This document shows, one piece after another, positions 7,870 to 15,317 of a DNA stretch of 18,036 nucleotides. The DNA lies in assembly GCA_964644025.1 (NCBI GenBank), contig CAZXVW010000072.1, forward strand, positions 1-18,036, read 5' to 3'. How positions within the stretch are numbered: the stretch's first letter is position 1; every line of letters starts with the position of its first letter. This DNA is from CAZXVW01 sp964644025. Lineage in GTDB: Bacteria; Acidobacteriota; Terriglobia; Bryobacterales; Bryobacteraceae. The notes under the pieces are model-generated. The model had not been told where the DNA came from and searched no databases. It saw nothing but the letters and a program-made list of their open reading frames with translations. Made by a program: the position numbers and the translations under genes.

Positions 7870-9670
7870 CGCCGGTGTCTCCCCTTCTTTTTTCCATCAC
7901 CAGGTAGCGATAAGATCCGGACGGTTTCCGCCGGAACCCATCGGCGAACCAGCGGGGCGCGGTGAACTCGACCGCGCGGTAGGCCGCGGGGTCGTACCAC
8001 CGCGGGGGGCTGGCGGTCCAGGTCCTCCCCGTCGTCAGTACGATGATCGCGCCCACATCATCTCCGTTGAGCGCCTCTCCCGGCCGGGGGTTCGCTGCCG
8101 AGCGGAGCCGATCGACGAAGGAAGGGGCAAGATCCGCTGTGTCCACCCGGCGCGGAAACTGGCCTTGCATCATCCCGATGGCGGTGGCCTCCTGCCCGCG
8201 ATAATTGCCGGCCGGATGAACGTAGACCGGAGAGGTCACCCCCCGCGAGCCCAGGTGCAGGAGGAGCGAGATACTGGCCTCGAAGTTGTTCACCGGATGA
8301 ACGAACAGGACGATCTTCTCTTCGGGGGTCACCATATCCGCCACCTCGTCCAGCATCCGGTTCAGCGCCACGGTGCGGTTGGTGAAGTTGGTGGCGTAGA
8401 CCCGTGTCTTGATGGCCGCGGGAACCAGTAACACCAGGCAGGGGATCAAGCAGGCCGCCAGGAGAAGGCGGCCCCGTCGGGCGACGGCCTCCAACGCGAG
8501 AGCATTGGCCGCCGCCAGCGCCACGATCAGCGGGTACATGTACCTCGTCCCGGTCCACTCCGGCACCAGCAGGGGCAACTGAGGCAGCGCCGCCGCCGCG
8601 AGGAGGAACACAATGACGAGCCCGCGCCGGCTCGGGCCCTTCCGCCTGGCCAGGTCGTAGAAGAACAGCAGAACCGCAAACCCAACCGGGACGAAATAGG
8701 AGAACCGGCCGCTGGTCTCGCCGAGAATCGTGGCCCAGGCCGCCGGGGAAAAGGGATGGCGCACGGCGCGGAGTACACCACTGCCGTAACCTCCCCGCAG
8801 GTACAACCAGAGAACCACCGCGAGCTGGCCGGTAAACAGCACGGTTCCCGCGCCCAGGGGGAAAGCCGCTGCGCGCCATGCTTGCCGCCACCCGCCGGGG
8901 TGCAATCGCCACTCCAGGGCCAGCCGTGTCAGAAGCAACGCCGGGATCACGAGGACGAATGTTTCCTTCGACCAGCCCATCAAAGCCATGCTGGCCAGCG
9001 CGACGGCATCCCATCGGCGAGACGTCCGGCGCCCCGGGGCCACTGCAATCGCCAGCAATGCCACCGAGAAGAACAGCATCGCCTGGGTCTCGGAAGGCCC
9101 CAGGCGCACCCAGATCTCTGTCGCTCCGGCCTGGAGTGTTACCCAGGCGGCCAGCAGCGCGGCGGCGAGGCGGGAAAGGCGCAGGCGCCGGCCGGCCACG
9201 TAGAGAAAAAAGCAGGTCAGGATCCCCAATCCGAGATGGGTGCTGTGCCAGGCGGCGCTGCTGGTCTTCATCAGGGCGATCTCGCCGAACCGGAACAGGT
9301 AGTACACGGGCCGGAACCGCCCCTGGGCGATGTCACGCGTGAAGGCGATGTCCCAGACAGAGTCGACCGGTTCGAAGTGGTCCGTCAGATCGGGGTGCAC
9401 GGGTCTGGGAGAGGCGAATCGCAGAATTTCGTGGTCGTCGGTGAGGTCCAGGCGGGCCCGGGCGGCCGGGGAGAATACGGCCAGGAAACCGCCGGCGATA
9501 ACCAGAAGCAACGCGGCGCTCCAGAGGAGCTGCTTGTTCAGCGAGGCGGGAGAAGGCGGCGCCGGAGACGGAACGCCCGCTTGAACCGGCGGCGCCGGCT
9601 TTGTGAGCGGTGCGGGGGATCGCGAGCGCTTCTTCCCGTGCGCCGGTCTTCTCCTTCGCCGCCTGGTCAT
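7853..9670 (-). CDS. Multi-spanning membrane protein, GT-C glycosyltransferase-like
   Basis: A 605-aa protein with roughly ten to eleven hydrophobic spans between residues 48 and 419. A very basic, Pro-rich N-terminal tail (six Arg in a row at 3-8, Pro/Ser/Ala to 42) precedes the first span, and a soluble C-terminal part runs from about 430 to 605. The first loop holds an acidic DDHE motif (78-81) and a GRFRPVYYLFRFGE segment (117-130), both reminiscent of GT-C enzymes that use polyprenyl-phosphate sugars with a catalytic Asp in the first outer loop. I do not recognise a specific family, so the activity is inferred. The start ATG overlaps the stop of the upstream GT2 gene as ATGA. That coupling supports a donor-synthesis/transfer pair. 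The acceptor could be a lipid, glycan or protein. Confidence 0.75.
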   Translation of the reverse strand: MTRRRRRRPAHGKKRSRSPAPLTKPAPPVQAGVPSPAPPSPASLNKQLLWSAALLLVIAGGFLAVFSPAARARLDLTDDHEILRFASPRPVHPDLTDHFEPVDSVWDIAFTRDIAQGRFRPVYYLFRFGEIALMKTSSAAWHSTHLGLGILTCFFLYVAGRRLRLSRLAAALLAAWVTLQAGATEIWVRLGPSETQAMLFFSVALLAIAVAPGRRTSRRWDAVALASMALMGWSKETFVLVIPALLLTRLALEWRLHPGGWRQAWRAAAFPLGAGTVLFTGQLAVVLWLYLRGGYGSGVLRAVRHPFSPAAWATILGETSGRFSYFVPVGFAVLLFFYDLARRKGPSRRGLVIVFLLAAAALPQLPLLVPEWTGTRYMYPLIVALAAANALALEAVARRGRLLLAACLIPCLVLLVPAAIKTRVYATNFTNRTVALNRMLDEVADMVTPEEKIVLFVHPVNNFEASISLLLHLGSRGVTSPVYVHPAGNYRGQEATAIGMMQGQFPRRVDTADLAPSFVDRLRSAANPRPGEALNGDDVGAIIVLTTGRTWTASPPRWYDPAAYRAVEFTAPRWFADGFRRKPSGSYRYLVMEKRRGDTGENPPP

Positions 9671-10641
9671 GATTGGGTTTTCTTTCGCTCCCGTGCGATG
9701 GCCCCCACTCGTTTGTGCTTTACCACGTAAAGCGGCCGCTGTTTCGTCTGCTCGAAAATCATCGCCACGTACTGGGCAAGGATGCCCAGGGAGATCAACT
9801 GCACGCCCCCGAGTACGAGGACGACCACGATCACCGAAGCCCAGCCCGGCACCGCCTCGCCTTGCGCTTTGACGGCCAGGATATAGCAAAAATAGACCGC
9901 GCCAAGCGCCGCGAGCCCCAGCCCCAGCAGGGTGACCGCGTCGAGAGGCACCGTGGAGAAAGAAAGCAGACCATGCCGCGCCATCCGCAGGCTTTTCCAA
10001 AAAGTGTAGACCGGCGAGCCCGCGTATCGTTCGGGCTGCTCGTAATGTACCACCGCATGCGGGAAACCCAGCCAGGGTACCATCCCGCGCAAATATCGGT
10101 GCGTTTCCCGCATCCCCCGCAGCGCCAGCACCGCCGCGCGTGACATGAGCCGGAAGTCGGCGGCGCCATGAATTACCGGAGTGTTGGTGAGGCGTCGCAA
10201 CGTGCCATAGTAGAGGCGGGCGCTCAGGCGTTTGAAGAATCCCAGGCCTGCGGCGTTCGCGCGCACGGCGTAGACGATATCGGCGCCTTCCTCGTAGCCG
10301 GCCACCAAGCGCGGGATGATCTCCGGAGGATGCTGGAGATCGGAGTCCATCACCACGACGGCTTCTCCCCCGGCGTGGTCCAGGCCAGCCGTGAGCGCGG
10401 CCTGATGTCCGAAATTGCGGGACAACGAGAGTACGGTGACGCGCGGGTCCCGGTCCGCGAGCTGGTTGAGCAGCTCCAGGGTCCGGTCCTGGCTGCCGTC
10501 ATCGACGAAAATGAAGTCGCACGGAACATGCAGCTTCTCCATCTGGCCGATGAGTTTGTCGTAGAACGCCTCCAGACCCGCTTCCTCGTTATAGAACGGC
10601 GCCACCACGGTCAGTGAGGTCAGCTTACGTTTTTCCTTCAT
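9667..10641 (-). CDS. Family 2 glycosyltransferase, polyprenyl-phosphate sugar synthase type (DPM1/GtrB/ArnC-like)
   Basis: A 324-aa membrane-anchored GT2 that should move a sugar from a nucleotide donor onto polyprenyl phosphate on the inner face of the membrane. The GT-A fold is clear: VVAPFYNEE at 12-20, VDDGSQDRT at 46-54, the nucleotide/metal motif MDSDLQHPPE at 98-107 (Asp99, Asp101), and the HRYLRGMVPWLGF acceptor-side motif at 181-193. Two C-terminal membrane spans at about 233-257 and 266-292 are typical of the GtrB/ArnC branch. The sugar cannot be read from sequence. The start at 10641 has only a weak GGGA upstream. It is the first gene of a two-gene unit with the GT-C-like protein. 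Confidence 0.92.
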   Translation of the reverse strand: MKEKRKLTSLTVVAPFYNEEAGLEAFYDKLIGQMEKLHVPCDFIFVDDGSQDRTLELLNQLADRDPRVTVLSLSRNFGHQAALTAGLDHAGGEAVVVMDSDLQHPPEIIPRLVAGYEEGADIVYAVRANAAGLGFFKRLSARLYYGTLRRLTNTPVIHGAADFRLMSRAAVLALRGMRETHRYLRGMVPWLGFPHAVVHYEQPERYAGSPVYTFWKSLRMARHGLLSFSTVPLDAVTLLGLGLAALGAVYFCYILAVKAQGEAVPGWASVIVVVLVLGGVQLISLGILAQYVAMIFEQTKQRPLYVVKHKRVGAIARERKKTQS

Positions 10642-10657
10642 CTCGTTTCCCGCGATG

Positions 10658-10686
10658 ATAACATTGACGCCGGCGGGCTAAGGCAA
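10658..10686 (-). promoter_or_regulatory. Candidate promoter of the glycosyltransferase pair
   Basis: On the minus strand TTGCCT (10686-10681) and TGTTAT (10663-10658) are 17 nt apart, each with four of six consensus matches. Initiation near 10651 would leave a leader of about 10 nt before ATG 10641. Sequence-only evidence. Confidence 0.4.
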
Positions 10687-10771
10687 GCATTGTGGACCGG
10701 CGGGTGCGCGCTCACCCTTGTTGGCCGCGAGAGCTTCGGACCAATCCGCCAAAGCAGGGTAAGATCGAGAC

Positions 10772-12337
10772 ATGGGGTTGCGCATTGTGCTGGTGCCCGT
10801 TCTGCTGGCGGGCAGCTTCGCCGCCGCGGTGTCACCCTCGGCGCCGGTCCGCGAGTGGCGGGAGGCTCACGAGCGGGAGATCTTGGACGAGCTGGTAACG
10901 CTGCTCCGGATTCCCAACACCGGGCAGGATCCTTCTCAAATGCGCCTTAACGCGGAAGTGATTGCGCGGATGTTCCAGCGCCGTGGGGTGCGAACGCGCT
11001 TGCTGGAGGCCAATGATGCGCCGCCGGTGGTTTACGGGGAACTGCTGGTGGCCGGGGCCAGCCGCACGCTGATCTTCTACGCCCACTATGACGGGCAGCC
11101 GGTGCAGCCGAGCGAATGGAACACCGGCGATCCTTTCCGTCCGGTATTGATGAGCGGGCTGATCGAGGCCGGCGGGCAGCCGATTCCGCTGCCGAATCCC
11201 GGCTGGCCGTCGGATCCGGAATGGCGCCTGTACGCGCGTTCGGCTGGCGATGACAAGGCGGCCATCGTGGCGCTGGCCACGGCCCTGGAAGCGCTGCGGG
11301 AGCAGCGGGTGCCGATCCAGGCGAACTTGAAGTTCTTCATCGAGGGGGAAGAGGAGAAGGGATCGCCGCACCTGGAGGAATTTCTCCGGAAAAACCGCGA
11401 GTTGTTGCAGGGCGATGTCTGGCTGTTCTGCGACGGGCCGGTGCACCAGAACCGGCAGCAGCAGATCGCGTTCGGCGCGCGGGGCGTCGTTGGCCTGGAG
11501 CTGACTGTTTACGGTCCGCGGCGCGAATTGCACAGCGGGCACTACGGCAACTGGGCTCCGAATCCAGCGCTGCGGCTGGCACGGCTGCTGGCCTCGATGA
11601 AAGACGAGAGTGGCCACGTACTCGTGGACGGCTTCTACGATGACGTGGCGCCGCTCGGGGAGACCGAACAACAGGCCATCGCGGAGGTGCCTTCCTTCGA
11701 CACCGCGCTGAAGCGGGAGTTGTGGCTGGCCGAGACCGAGGGAGGCGACCGGCGCCTGGAGGAGGCGATCAACCTGCCATCGCTGAACATCCGCGGCCTG
11801 GCCAGCGGCGCCACCGGGGAAGAGGCCCGCAATATCATCCCCGCCACCGCCACGGCGTCCCTGGATATCCGGCTCGTCAAGGGAATGGACTACCACAGGA
11901 CCACCGACCGCGTTATCGATCACATCCGCCGCCAGGGCTATTACGTCACCGAGGTCGAGCCGGGCGAGGAGGTGCGGCTGGCCTATGCCAAAGTCTGCAA
12001 GCTCACCCGGCGGAACGGTTACAACGCCGTGCGCACGCCGATGGACCTGGAGATTTCCCGGAAGGTGATCGCCGCCGTCGAGGCGGCGCGCGGCCCGGTA
12101 ATCAAGCTCCCCACCTTGGGCGGCAGCCTGCCGCTGTATGCCTTCGAAGAGGTTCTCGGTGCGCCGGCGATTGTGGTTCCCATCGCCAATCACGATAACA
12201 ACCAGCACAGCCACAACGAGAACTTGCGGTTGCAGAACCTCTGGGACGGAATCGAGACGATGGCCGCGTTGATGGCGATGGACGACAGCCCGGCCGAACC
12301 CGAACCGGGGAGCGGGCCGCGGGAGGTCGGGCGTTAA
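10772..12337 (+). CDS. Exported M20-family metallopeptidase (dipeptidase/carboxypeptidase type)
   Basis: A 521-aa zinc peptidase of the M20 family, probably cutting short peptides outside the cytoplasm. A signal peptide covers about residues 1-20 (GLRIVLVPVLLAGSFAAA). The two-metal site is complete: HYDGQP (His105, Asp107), GDDK (bridging Asp160), EGEEEKGS (catalytic Glu194, metal Glu195), Asp221 in FCDGP and His479 in HSHNENL. A dimerisation lid domain with HSGHYG (254-259) lies between. GGSLP at 450-454 is another family mark. It is a little longer than most members because of loops after residue 110. The substrate is not predictable. The gene is divergent from the glycosyltransferase unit with 130 bp between; TAAGAT at 10760-10765 is a possible -10 that would leave almost no leader. 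Confidence 0.93.
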   Translation: MGLRIVLVPVLLAGSFAAAVSPSAPVREWREAHEREILDELVTLLRIPNTGQDPSQMRLNAEVIARMFQRRGVRTRLLEANDAPPVVYGELLVAGASRTLIFYAHYDGQPVQPSEWNTGDPFRPVLMSGLIEAGGQPIPLPNPGWPSDPEWRLYARSAGDDKAAIVALATALEALREQRVPIQANLKFFIEGEEEKGSPHLEEFLRKNRELLQGDVWLFCDGPVHQNRQQQIAFGARGVVGLELTVYGPRRELHSGHYGNWAPNPALRLARLLASMKDESGHVLVDGFYDDVAPLGETEQQAIAEVPSFDTALKRELWLAETEGGDRRLEEAINLPSLNIRGLASGATGEEARNIIPATATASLDIRLVKGMDYHRTTDRVIDHIRRQGYYVTEVEPGEEVRLAYAKVCKLTRRNGYNAVRTPMDLEISRKVIAAVEAARGPVIKLPTLGGSLPLYAFEEVLGAPAIVVPIANHDNNQHSHNENLRLQNLWDGIETMAALMAMDDSPAEPEPGSGPREVGR

Positions 12338-12341
12338 TGCA

Positions 12342-12372
12342 GGCGGGCTCCCGCCCCGCCGGCCGCCGTTTT
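12342..12372. terminator. Weak hairpin in the convergent gap
   Basis: GGCGGG (12342-12347) and CCCGCC (12350-12355) form a tight inverted repeat between the stops of the M20 gene and the aldolase gene. Only four T residues follow, 13 nt later (12369-12372), so this is a poor intrinsic terminator. Confidence 0.25.
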
Positions 12373-13178
12373 CACTCCTGCTTCAACTGGGAGACCATCC
12401 GCTTGGCGGCGGATAGGAATATGCCGGCGTCCAATCCCACCGCCAGGTAGGTGACGCCGAGTTTCCGCCATTGGGCGGCGGTGCGCACGTCATCGCAGAA
12501 GGTGCCGACGGCAACTCCGCTTTGCTTTGCCTGTTCGATGACCCGTCTCATTCGCTGCCGTACCATCGGACTCTGGACCATTCCGGGGATGCCCAGCGAC
12601 TGCGACAAGTCATACGGCCCGAGAAAAGCCACGTCGACGCCGTCCACCTGGGCGATTTCCTCGAACTGCTCGACGCCCTGCCGGCCTTCGATGTGAACGA
12701 CGAGCACGACTTCCTCGTTGGCCCGGTCCAGGAACTCGGCGGTGGGATAATCCCGGTAGCTGGCGGCGCGGACGAACGGCTGCAAGCCGCGCTCGCCCTT
12801 GGGATGGAAGAAGGCGGCGCGGACGGCCTCGCGGGCCATTTCCGCGGAGTTGATCTGGGGCACGTGGACCCCGGCGGCGCCCATGTCAAGCGGCTGGCGG
12901 ATGGCCACCGGGTCGCACTGGGCCACGCGAACCAGGGGACTGATGCCGGTGGCCGCTGCCGCCCGGATCAGCTCCTCGGTGCGTTCCAGCCCGATGGCGG
13001 CGTGCTCCCGGTCGATGACCACGAAGTCGAAGCCGGCCAGCCCGAGCAACTCGACGAGCTGGGGCGAGGGGATCTCCAGGAACGTGCCGATCACGTAGCC
13101 TTGCTTGTGGTAACGTTCCGACAGCGGGTTCGACTTCAGGCCCTTGGGAGGTTCAGGGGGAATGACCAGGTCGCTCAT
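12372..13178 (-). CDS. HpcH/HpaI family class II aldolase
   Basis: A 268-aa pyruvate-forming aldolase of the HpcH/HpaI family, cytoplasmic and metal-dependent. Key residues are present: the base in VVIDREHA (His59), LVRV (Arg84), HIEG (metal Glu164) and FLGPYDLSQSLG (metal Asp190). GVHVPQI at 103-109 and VGLD near 247 complete the barrel. Members act on 4-hydroxy-2-oxoheptanedioate, 2-keto-3-deoxy-L-rhamnonate and similar hydroxy-oxo acids, and which one applies cannot be read. The frame is open far upstream, but ATG 13178 has a good GGGAG site 7 nt before it and fits the family N-terminus, while the upstream part overlaps another gene. No catabolic neighbours are visible. Confidence 0.93.
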   Translation of the reverse strand: MSDLVIPPEPPKGLKSNPLSERYHKQGYVIGTFLEIPSPQLVELLGLAGFDFVVIDREHAAIGLERTEELIRAAAATGISPLVRVAQCDPVAIRQPLDMGAAGVHVPQINSAEMAREAVRAAFFHPKGERGLQPFVRAASYRDYPTAEFLDRANEEVVLVVHIEGRQGVEQFEEIAQVDGVDVAFLGPYDLSQSLGIPGMVQSPMVRQRMRRVIEQAKQSGVAVGTFCDDVRTAAQWRKLGVTYLAVGLDAGIFLSAAKRMVSQLKQE

Positions 13179-13326
13179 AGGGATCTCCCGTCCGCCGGCT
13201 CGTCTGGCGGAACGCCTCCGCCCAGTCCCGCCGGCCGCCGCGTTCAACAGCGCAGTATAACAGACCAGGCGCTCCAGCACGCCCGTTCGCGGGCCCGGGT
13301 GATCCATGGCCGCGGCGGCGGCCCCC

Positions 13327-13845
13327 TCACTTGAGCAACTCTTCAAACAGCCCGGCCAGGTAGTCTTCGTCGAACGGGACGCGCCGGTGCGTTTGCGGAT
13401 CGAAGCAGATCCAGCCGGTCTTTCCCTCTTCCACGCAGTAGAACAACAGATTCTCCCGCACGCCCAGCGACTCCAGCGTCTGCTGGCTGAACCAGCGGAC
13501 GGCGCCTTCCAGCGTGTACGAGATGCGAAAGTTCTCGGTGGTGACCATCGGTTCGGTGGTTTCGAAAGCCACCTGCACGATGCGGCCGCTGGCATTGATT
13601 TGAAACAGGTTGGGACCGGAGTCGCGGAAGGAGCGCCGCGAGTAGCTTTCCGGGGCCAGTTCCAGCTTCACCTTTGTGGACAGCGCATTGACGCTGCGGA
13701 CGAAGTTCGAGCAAATCGCGTAAAGTTCGAACGCGGCCTCGCAGCGCAACTCAGCCATCTGATGTTCCCACCGGATACTGAGTTCATCCTTCTCGGCCAG
13801 GGCGTCCAGGCCGCGCGCCAGTTTCCGAAGTCTGTCTTCTTCCAT
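13327..13845 (-). CDS. Conserved-looking hypothetical protein, 172 aa
   Basis: I do not recognise this protein. It is soluble, with no signal peptide or membrane span. Residues 1-60 look helical (charged, with ELRCEAAFELYAICSNFVRSVN). A middle beta-rich part follows (INASGRIVQVAFETTEPMVTTENFRISYTLEGAVRWF), and residues 128-172 contain LLFYCVEEGKTGWICFDP and an acidic end. The two cysteines at 35 and 45 and those at 135 and 146 do not form an obvious metal motif. ATG 13845 follows a GGGAAGAG ribosome-site-like stretch. It lies between the aldolase and the toxin gene on the same strand, 84 nt after the latter. Codon use resembles its neighbours, so I take it as a real gene. Confidence 0.7.
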   Translation of the reverse strand: MEEDRLRKLARGLDALAEKDELSIRWEHQMAELRCEAAFELYAICSNFVRSVNALSTKVKLELAPESYSRRSFRDSGPNLFQINASGRIVQVAFETTEPMVTTENFRISYTLEGAVRWFSQQTLESLGVRENLLFYCVEEGKTGWICFDPQTHRRVPFDEDYLAGLFEELLK

Positions 13846-13929
13846 CGCTCTTCCCGCCGGCCACGCCGGTTTGCGGCGACCGTCCCGCTGGCCAGTATCG
13901 CATCTCCGGGCGGTCCTCCGCCGGCGGGA

Positions 13930-14376
13930 TCACGGGAGAATGCGAAACCCCAGTTGGACCGCGGCGAAGTGCTGGTCACCGGTGAGTACGTCGCGGAGAC
14001 GCAGTTCCTTCATCACCACGAAGCTGGTCAGATCCGTAAAGGAAATGCGGGGCTTATCCCGGTAACGGAACCTGAGCGAAACCGCTTTGTCAAACCGATC
14101 CGGCCCGATCCACTCGATCGTCAGAATCCCTTTGAGCGCCGACTGGCGAACAGCGTTCCAGAATGCTCGTGCCGGCTTGAAAGGACACTTCGAGAACAAC
14201 CGGGTCATCATTTCATCGAGGACATAATCGGTGGTCACCAGGCGTCCCGCGCCGGCGTAACGCCGGTAGGTTTGCTTGGCCGCCTCGTGTGCGGGATCCC
14301 CGGCGTCGGCCAGGCACAGCCATCCCCAGGTATCAATGAATAGGGCAGGGGTTTCAGAGATCGTAGATTTCTTCAT
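13930..14376 (-). CDS. PIN-domain ribonuclease toxin (VapC-like)
   Basis: A 148-aa PIN-domain endoribonuclease, the toxin of a type II toxin-antitoxin pair; VapC relatives cut tRNA or rRNA with Mg2+. The acidic active site is complete: Asp15 in FIDTWGWL, Glu55 in VLDEMM, Asp115 in SFTDLTSFVVM and Asp134 in LTGDQHF. ATG 14376 was chosen over the TTG just before it at 14379. The start lies inside the antitoxin gene, overlapping by 23 nt, which is typical coupling for these pairs. The target RNA is not predictable. Confidence 0.9.
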   Translation of the reverse strand: MKKSTISETPALFIDTWGWLCLADAGDPAHEAAKQTYRRYAGAGRLVTTDYVLDEMMTRLFSKCPFKPARAFWNAVRQSALKGILTIEWIGPDRFDKAVSLRFRYRDKPRISFTDLTSFVVMKELRLRDVLTGDQHFAAVQLGFRILP

Positions 14377-14578
14377 CAATGTTCCGGGTGAGGGACCCGT
14401 CGCGAACGATTCCGATCACCTTTTCCAGAGGATCCTTCTTCGAATGGGCTGCAGCTTTCGACGGCCGTCCTTCCAGCTTCGAACGGATCAACTCGGCCAT
14501 GCTGACTCTCCTTCGAAATGCTTCCTGGCGCAGCCGTTCGTGCATCTCGTCCGGCAGGAAGATGGTAGTGCGCCTCAT
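14354..14578 (-). CDS. Ribbon-helix-helix antitoxin (VapB/CopG-like)
   Basis: A 74-aa antitoxin. The N-terminal MRRTTIFLPDEMHERL and the following RRRVSMAELIRSKLEG form a ribbon-helix-helix DNA-binding unit. The C-terminal DGSLTRNIDEEIYDL is the usual toxin-binding tail of antitoxins paired with PIN toxins. ATG 14578 is preferred: an in-frame TTG at 14605 would add nine residues (including AYICYDTY) before the conserved beta strand. No ribosome site precedes ATG 14578, and the AT-rich upstream DNA looks like a promoter, so a leaderless start is possible. The protein probably represses its own operon. Confidence 0.88.
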   Translation of the reverse strand: MRRTTIFLPDEMHERLRQEAFRRRVSMAELIRSKLEGRPSKAAAHSKKDPLEKVIGIVRDGSLTRNIDEEIYDL

Positions 14579-14581
14579 ATA

Positions 14582-14603
14582 GGTATCATAACATATATAT
14601 GCC
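14582..14603 (-). promoter_or_regulatory. AT-rich operator/promoter candidate of the toxin-antitoxin pair
   Basis: Directly upstream of the antitoxin ATG, CATATATATG (14592-14601) is a perfect 10-bp palindrome. It sits inside a wider imperfect dyad whose ends are GGTAT and ATGCC. On the minus strand TATGAT is a plausible -10. No good -35 is seen. Ribbon-helix-helix antitoxins bind such sites for autoregulation. Confidence 0.45.
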
Positions 14604-14624
14604 AAACCTGAGCGCCCCTGGCCG

Positions 14625-15317
14625 TCACCGCAGGTAGAACAGGCTCAGGCGCGGCAGGCCGGCGTTTTCGAGCAGCCTGCGGTCCAGGTACTGCTTCTCG
14701 AGCATGGCGAGCTGGGCGGCGGTCATCTTGCCGCGGTAGGGCCGCAGTTGGCGGTCGAGTTCCCGGCGCACCTGGAACAGGTCTTCATCGGATTGGCGCG
14801 ACCGGGCGACGGCGGCCATCTTGTCCTCCAGGGCGGTGAGCCGCTGTTCGAGCGTCTCGAGATCCTCGTAATGGCTCTCCGCCTCCTCCACGATCTTCTC
14901 GAGCGCCGCAGCGATGCTTTCATAGCTGGTGTCCGGCCGCTGGCGGAGGCTGGCAAGGCCGGCGGCCAGGTAACGGCGCAGCTCTTCCAGCGTGAAGGGC
15001 GGCGCCGGCGGCCGGGTTTGCGCCGGCGCGATTTCGGCCATGGCCTGCGCTTCCTCCATCACCGCTTGGGTGCAGTAGGCGAGCGAGTTGATCTGGCGGA
15101 ACTTCCGCTTCCGGCTCCTCCATTTCTCAAACGCCGCGTCGATTCCCCGCAACACGGCCTCCAGCGGGATGCCGGCGTTTTTCCAGCTTTCCACCAGCGC
15201 CCAGTCGAGCGGGGAAAGCAGAAACAGGCCCGTGCCGCGCGCCTTCTGGAAATGTTCTTCCACCTCGGTGAAGTAGTTGAAGTAATTGAAGTGCCACTCG
15301 TCGCCGGTTTCGGTCAC
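14625..15317 (-). CDS. Unknown 230-aa protein coupled to coaX
   Basis: No family recognised with certainty. The N-terminal 90 residues have an aromatic start (HFNYFNYFTEVEEHFQ) and a segment SPLDWALVESWKNAGIPLEAVLRGIDAAFEKW (35-66) that loosely recalls DnaD/DnaB_2-like helical modules; that likeness is an impression. A Pro-rich linker (about 98-108) leads to helices and a probable coiled coil at 135-192. There is no signal peptide and no membrane span. The start is a GTG whose bases overlap the coaX stop as GTGA, so translation is coupled to coaX. It ends just before the toxin-antitoxin pair. Codon use matches its neighbours. Confidence 0.78.
   Translation of the reverse strand: MTETGDEWHFNYFNYFTEVEEHFQKARGTGLFLLSPLDWALVESWKNAGIPLEAVLRGIDAAFEKWRSRKRKFRQINSLAYCTQAVMEEAQAMAEIAPAQTRPPAPPFTLEELRRYLAAGLASLRQRPDTSYESIAAALEKIVEEAESHYEDLETLEQRLTALEDKMAAVARSRQSDEDLFQVRRELDRQLRPYRGKMTAAQLAMLEKQYLDRRLLENAGLPRLSLFYLR

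Noticed and set aside
9671..10000. Membrane-protein frame open upstream to 10000
   Set aside because: The extension runs inside the GT2 gene; ATG 9670 overlaps the GT2 stop as ATGA, a standard coupled start.
12372..13595. Aldolase frame open upstream to 13595, suggesting a longer protein
   Set aside because: The extra codons overlap the 172-aa gene and have no family match; ATG 13178 has a good ribosome site and fits HpaI N-termini.
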